Part shown: positions 58,145 through 61,769 of the stretch, one piece after another | How the letters are laid out: every line of letters starts with the position of its first letter | How positions within the stretch are numbered: the first letter of the stretch is position 1 | Assembly: GCF_002879855.1 (NCBI RefSeq) | Contig: NZ_PNYB01000031.1 | Coordinates: forward strand, 1-61,769 | Source: Trinickia soli | Lineage (GTDB): Bacteria > Pseudomonadota > Gammaproteobacteria > Burkholderiales > Burkholderiaceae | DNA length: 61,769 nucleotides | Direction: 5' to 3' | Program-made: the position numbers and the translations under genes | Notes under the pieces: model-generated | Seen by the model: the letters and a program-made list of their open reading frames with translations, nothing else | The model's database searches: none | What the model was told of the DNA's origin: nothing

Positions 58145-58896
58145 GCTGCACTCACCTGCACCTTCGGAGGATCGACAAAACTCACCTGGAATGGGGCAAG
58201 CGCCTCTGTGCCTGGCGAGTTCGGAAGCGAAACGTTGACGTTGACGGTTTCCGCCGTTTTATCGACGATCATGATGACCGCTGTGCCATCCTCTTCCAAC
58301 TCCACGTCGCGCTGTTGGCTTCCGCCAGAGGCAACGATGGTCGCACTACCGTCAACGCTGACTCTGACGACCTTCCACTTGTCGCTATCCGCTTTTACAT
58401 ACACGCAGCATGGCGCGACGCCATCCGCAGCCGCACCCGTCGTGAAGTTGTATCCGACGAGATGCTTGTTCGGATGGTTGTAGGGGTTCGCATCGGTGTA
58501 CTTTTGAAATGACGGGTTCCCCGTCGCAGTGGGTCCGCCGCTGGGGTCTTTCGCTGTGACCACGATAGCGAACAGCTTCGATACGTCGGGGGGAGCCAAT
58601 GAGTACGGAGCACGAACCAGAAACGCGACACCCCCGCCGTTATTGTCGAACGTGGTTTTGTAGGGGCCCGTGCCGTAAGACGTTCCGTCGCCGTCATATA
58701 GGTTACCGGGCGGCGGCACAATCAACTCACCACCCGTAAGGTCGCAGTACACCGTATCGCCCGGGGGCCCATAGACATTGACCCAGCAGCAAGGCTTGAT
58801 CGAATTGTCGTCGATGTAGTACGCCGCCAGCGTTGTGGCGACCACTGTTACAGAGGCAGGCGCTTGCCCCGCGGGATCGCGGTTGTCGCTGTCCAT
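58141..58896 (-). CDS. Ig-like-domain protein, operon member (251 aa)
   Basis: The product has about 251 aa. It has CCWVNVYGPPGD near residue 36 and PCCVYVK near 160, two paired-cysteine motifs, and the C-terminal domain shared with the 471-aa protein (VEDGTAVIMIVDKTAETVNVNV then LAPFQVSFVDPP). Start chosen at 58896 because homology begins after it; upstream starts to 58977 are possible. No signal peptide. Function unknown. Confidence 0.7.
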   Translation of the reverse strand: MDSDNRDPAGQAPASVTVVATTLAAYYIDDNSIKPCCWVNVYGPPGDTVYCDLTGGELIVPPPGNLYDGDGTSYGTGPYKTTFDNNGGGVAFLVRAPYSLAPPDVSKLFAIVVTAKDPSGGPTATGNPSFQKYTDANPYNHPNKHLVGYNFTTGAAADGVAPCCVYVKADSDKWKVVRVSVDGSATIVASGGSQQRDVELEEDGTAVIMIVDKTAETVNVNVSLPNSPGTEALAPFQVSFVDPPKVQVSAA

Positions 58897-59002
58897 TGAT
58901 ACGCTCTCGATATGACCGTGTGTGAAGCATTCAAGAGGCATCCGCAGACCCATGCCCGCGGATGCCGTCACTCGCACGAAGCGCGCGCCAGCATGCGCGC
59001 GG

Positions 59003-60757
59003 CTAACTCATATTCGCCGTGTTGATATTGACGTTAAGCGCACGGGAATTTATCAGGACGCGCGAGCCCTTTGGCTGAACTGTATAGACGAAATAGCAGA
59101 TACTTGTCGGGTACGAGCCACCGTCCTTCGAATCCCAACCTTTGAAGCCCTCCACAGGGAAGGTCAGCGTTACTAACGGCGGAAGAGCGGGGGGAGAGCC
59201 CGTCAATGCAAGTGTTACCGAGGCCGTCGCATTGATAACAGCCGATTGCGGTATGTCGCCGCCTGCTGCCCAGCCCTTCAACACCGCGGTCGCGGTCAAT
59301 ACGTCACCGACTTTCGGCGTCCACCCGTTGCTGGCTTGCTGAAGATCGACATCGATGGCTACCCCATAGGCGGTAATCCAGGTCTTGTTGATCGTGCCTT
59401 GTGTGTGTGCTGTGGGGCTGAGCACGGGGGCCGTCAGTACGCCAGGCGTCGGCTCACCTTCCAACTGTGTACTTATGCCGTAAAATCCGTTAATGCTGCT
59501 CGGACGCAGATCATTGGAACCGACGTTAACGGCAACAAAAAGGACCTGATTAAGCTTTCCCGGAACCGCAACGTTATCGCTGTAATAAAAAGCGCTTTTT
59601 GGCACGTGGATATTCCACTGCCAATTGTCGGTGTAAGGAGAGCCGGGCACCGTATAAGGGCCTGCACACAGCGCTCCGTTGATGACCAAATAGATTTGAT
59701 CGCCTGCTTTCTCACCGGGAAAATTCGTGATCGTGACTTTGACGGTTGTGCCGTCGTCGTTGTAGTTGTCGTCATCGTCGTCATCGTCGTCGTCGAGATC
59801 TAACGTGTATGTTCCGTCGGGCTGGCGCGTTACATTCATGACCGTCGGCGAACGGGGGTACGCCGTGTCGGTGGCATCCACAACGAGGAAGCTCATTGGA
59901 GCGGGCGTAAAATCCGTCATATCGTAGCGAGGTACGACACTCCCCACGACTGAACCACTTTGCGCCTCGGCAACCAGATAGAGATCCGCGACGCCCTCGC
60001 TATTCGTCTCCATGCGGATGAAATAGCCGCCCTGCTGGTCATCCTTGACGAGCAATCCGCCTATGGGTTCAACCTGCAACCTATCTGGATACTCCGCCGT
60101 CTTCGACGTATACGTGTTCATCAGGTTGTCGAAAAGGCCGATCGTCTTCGCGCCCGACTCGTGCCATTCGACTACATAGTCAGAGAGTTTGGTTGGCGGG
60201 ACTGTGGTGTTGTCAACGACCGTGCATGAGAGGTGCGTGGTGTACTTCCCGCCTTCGTCATTCGGAGCGAACTGGTCACCTTGATTGGGCTCACTAGCGA
60301 GCGGCACGGGAACCAGCATCTTGTCCGGGCCCGAGAGGGTCACGGTTGGGTCGTAGTTCAAAACCTGGTAAGTGACTCCTGCTGCATCTGTCGGTGGCGT
60401 GATGGTGCCCCACATTCCACTGGCCTTCGCATACACGTTTATCGTGCCCGATAGGTCTTCGGGATCGTGGCGAATGCCAAGGCGCGCAGTGCCCTTCGTG
60501 GGATCGGCTTCATTGATTGATATCGGCACGTTTTGCCAATCAGGTTCACCATAAAGCTTAACGAAGCCGCTGCTGTGCAGCGAGTTGCCCTTGGTAAAAT
60601 CGATCGTCGCGCCCTTGGGAATATTGTTTCCCACAGCCATCTGGATGGTCGCGACGATATACCGTCCCTGGTGTTGATAAATATTCGTGTTATCGCCCGG
60701 GCTCAGCGTGATGGTACTCCCGCCGCCAGGCAGAGCCGTGTTGTGACCGTAGGACAT
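59003..60757 (-). CDS. Ig-like-domain protein with poly-Asp tract (584 aa), first gene of the operon
   Basis: The product has about 584 aa. It has several beta-rich modules (SYGHNTALPGGGSTITLSPGDN, LSGTINVYAKASG, SPTVMNVTRQ) and a central acidic run LDLDDDDDDDDDNYNDDG. A GGAGGG ribosome site lies at 60766-60771, before the ATG at 60757; the open frame to 61087 is a false extension. Low resemblance to its neighbours but the same beta-rich style. No signal peptide and no anchor. Function unknown; the Asp run could bind Ca2+. Confidence 0.78.
   Translation of the reverse strand: MSYGHNTALPGGGSTITLSPGDNTNIYQHQGRYIVATIQMAVGNNIPKGATIDFTKGNSLHSSGFVKLYGEPDWQNVPISINEADPTKGTARLGIRHDPEDLSGTINVYAKASGMWGTITPPTDAAGVTYQVLNYDPTVTLSGPDKMLVPVPLASEPNQGDQFAPNDEGGKYTTHLSCTVVDNTTVPPTKLSDYVVEWHESGAKTIGLFDNLMNTYTSKTAEYPDRLQVEPIGGLLVKDDQQGGYFIRMETNSEGVADLYLVAEAQSGSVVGSVVPRYDMTDFTPAPMSFLVVDATDTAYPRSPTVMNVTRQPDGTYTLDLDDDDDDDDDNYNDDGTTVKVTITNFPGEKAGDQIYLVINGALCAGPYTVPGSPYTDNWQWNIHVPKSAFYYSDNVAVPGKLNQVLFVAVNVGSNDLRPSSINGFYGISTQLEGEPTPGVLTAPVLSPTAHTQGTINKTWITAYGVAIDVDLQQASNGWTPKVGDVLTATAVLKGWAAGGDIPQSAVINATASVTLALTGSPPALPPLVTLTFPVEGFKGWDSKDGGSYPTSICYFVYTVQPKGSRVLINSRALNVNINTANMS
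59752..59798. repeat. GAC/GAT trinucleotide tract coding poly-Asp
   Basis: A run of GTC/ATC codon complements on the plus strand (GAC/GAT on the coding strand) codes nine Asp residues followed by NYNDD. Triplet repeats can change length without breaking the frame. Confidence 0.7.
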
Positions 60758-61254
60758 GACAATTACCCTCCATGATTTGGGGGACTTGCACTTCGGGGAA
60801 TAGATTAAGCACGCCTGACCGCACACTGGCTGCGGCGTTTGTTCATACGCTCTGCGATTCGTATGTTCCCGATCCCTCAATGCAGTGTCAACGCAGCATT
60901 CGAGAATTTTCCCGGGGCGATCGAATTGACGAGATTTACAGCAAATTTTAAAATTCCGGCAAAATCTCAATATATAAAACTTTCCTCGCAAATGTCGACG
61001 CAGCCCCCTCCGACGCAGGTTCCAAACCTTGCTAAGATCCATTAAGCCTTTGCTTCGCAAAATGGATGGCCGAAGGTTTTTCCACACTACCGGAAAGACG
61101 GGAAAGATCCGCTTCCAGAAAGTGGCGCGCCATGGAGCGGCTTCTCATCGATCGATGAAATCGAATGTTCAAACATCAGGATCAATTGAGGACATTTTCC
61201 AAATATTGAGCAAACACGCCCCGATTTCAATTGCCTGAAGGCGCCACTCAAATC
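60758..61254. other. Divergent AT-rich intergenic region
   Basis: Nearly 500 bases between the Ig-like operon and the exported protein. It is clearly poorer in GC than the genes and holds the promoter at 60926-60954; on the minus strand a perfect TTGACA (60886-60891) exists without a good -10. No gene seen. Confidence 0.5.
60926..60954 (+). promoter_or_regulatory. Sigma-70-type promoter for the exported-protein gene
   Basis: TTGACG at 60926-60931 and TAAAAT at 60949-60954 match five of six consensus bases each, with an ideal 17-base spacer. It leads towards the gene at 61255, leaving a leader of about 290 bases. Confidence 0.55.
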
Positions 61255-61769
61255 ATGATGATTCCACAAAAGAGAAGGTCTCAAAGAAAGGGACGCCAGG
61301 ACGCCGCAAATCGGGAAAGCGATAGCCAGGTCGTGCGTCACGAACAATTCGTGCACGTAAAGCCGATCGATTCAGGCGACATCCCATTGTCGGGAATCGT
61401 ACCGACACATCGCTTGCGCCGCTCCGTCGTGCTGCTCTCGATGGCAGGCACGATCACCGCCGCGAGCGTTTCGCCCTGTGCCGCCCAGGTCATCCTGAAT
61501 CCCGGAAGCGGCGCGGGCGCACAGGCTGCATCGGGCAACGGCGGAAGCGGCGGCAGCAATAACGGAGGGGGTGCAGGCGGCAGCGTCGGCGCCAGCGCAG
61601 GCCAGGTGGGAACGCTCGCGCAGGGCGGCAACGGCGCCGGCGCGACGTCGTGCGACACGAAGCCTTACCTTGCGGGCTGTGGCGGCAAGACCGGCCTGAC
61701 AAACACACCGATCAGCGGCAACGCGCAGGGGGGAGACGCCGTCGCCGCCCTGCGCGAGCGTTCCCGCCT
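61255..61769 (+). CDS. Exported Gly/Ser-rich protein, 5' part only (window edge)
   Basis: The frame from ATG 61255 is open to the window end (at least 171 codons), so the gene continues out of view. It has a basic N-terminal stretch of about 60 residues (starting MMIPQKRRSQRKGRQ), then a hydrophobic signal-like segment (RRSVVLLSMAGTITAASVSPCAAQ), followed by a Gly/Ser/Asn/Ala-rich part (GSGAGAQAASGNGGSGGSNNGG) with several cysteines later. The long N-terminal region before the hydrophobic core resembles extended signal peptides of large surface proteins such as autotransporters. Its function cannot be read from this fragment. It diverges from the Ig-like operon. Confidence 0.6.
   Translation, partial: MMIPQKRRSQRKGRQDAANRESDSQVVRHEQFVHVKPIDSGDIPLSGIVPTHRLRRSVVLLSMAGTITAASVSPCAAQVILNPGSGAGAQAASGNGGSGGSNNGGGAGGSVGASAGQVGTLAQGGNGAGATSCDTKPYLAGCGGKTGLTNTPISGNAQGGDAVAALRERSR

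Noticed and set aside
54516-60757. Ig-like operon as a known invasin/intimin outer-membrane system
   Set aside because: No beta-barrel translocator, no LysM domain and no signal peptide is present, so only the domain type resembles invasins.
60758-61087. 110-residue N-terminal extension of the first Ig-like protein
   Set aside because: The extension is Arg/Cys-rich noise without beta-module sequence, while the ATG at 60757 has a GGAGGG site.

Overview
The window is high-GC DNA with betaproteobacterial gene content and start/RBS usage. A BPSS1780-type membrane protein, EgtB/EgtD, PhaB and paired PRC-barrel stress proteins point to Burkholderia sensu lato (Paraburkholderia/Trinickia/Caballeronia-like). 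The genus is inferred from gene families only; there is no rRNA or other marker in the window. I saw no tRNA, rRNA, CRISPR array or intact insertion sequence. The extreme left edge (1-120) carries two short direct repeats that resemble the end of a transposable element.

Region 1 (169-20858) is mostly chromosomal housekeeping and accessory metabolism: a GNAT acetyltransferase, a class C beta-lactamase, a LysR regulator divergent from a PdxI-like aldo/keto reductase, a RimJ-like acetyltransferase, a MocR regulator, a second LysR, the egtB-egtD pair for ergothioneine, a DUF72 protein, gamma-glutamyltransferase, a membrane protein, a long Lhr-type helicase, and cheV. cheV is preceded by a sequence closely matching a FliA (sigma-28) promoter.

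Region 2 (20938-32728) is a glycan locus. An Lrp regulator diverges from a PIG-L deacetylase; a family-2 glycosyltransferase lies convergent to it; then comes a tightly packed eight-gene operon: GT4, GmhB, GT9, NodU-type carbamoyltransferase, GT2, GT9, GT and UDP-glucuronate decarboxylase. It should make a heptose- and pentose-containing, probably carbamoylated and deacetylated oligosaccharide, but no flippase, polymerase or acceptor gene is present. Facing it is an ATM1/HMT-type ABC exporter fused to a degenerate histidine-kinase ATPase-like segment and a complete response-regulator receiver domain, an unusual architecture.

Region 3 (35535-54468) looks like a stress and alternative-respiration block: small secreted or acidic proteins, two PRC-barrel paralogues, PhaB, periplasmic trehalase, and a five-gene operon coding a heme-copper oxidase with subunit II fused to cytochrome c (layout like Bradyrhizobium coxMNOP) plus a triheme cytochrome c. 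Divergently transcribed are an enolase-superfamily enzyme, a membrane protein, a gluconate-dehydrogenase-subunit-3-like protein, a GMC flavoprotein and an SDR. The GMC enzyme, its small subunit and the triheme cytochrome could form a dehydrogenase feeding the oxidase.

Region 4 (54516-61769) holds a four-gene operon of Ig-like-domain proteins without recognisable signal peptides. It diverges from a gene, cut by the window edge, for an exported Gly/Ser-rich protein. This and the glycan locus with its ABC-receiver fusion are the best candidates for undescribed biology.
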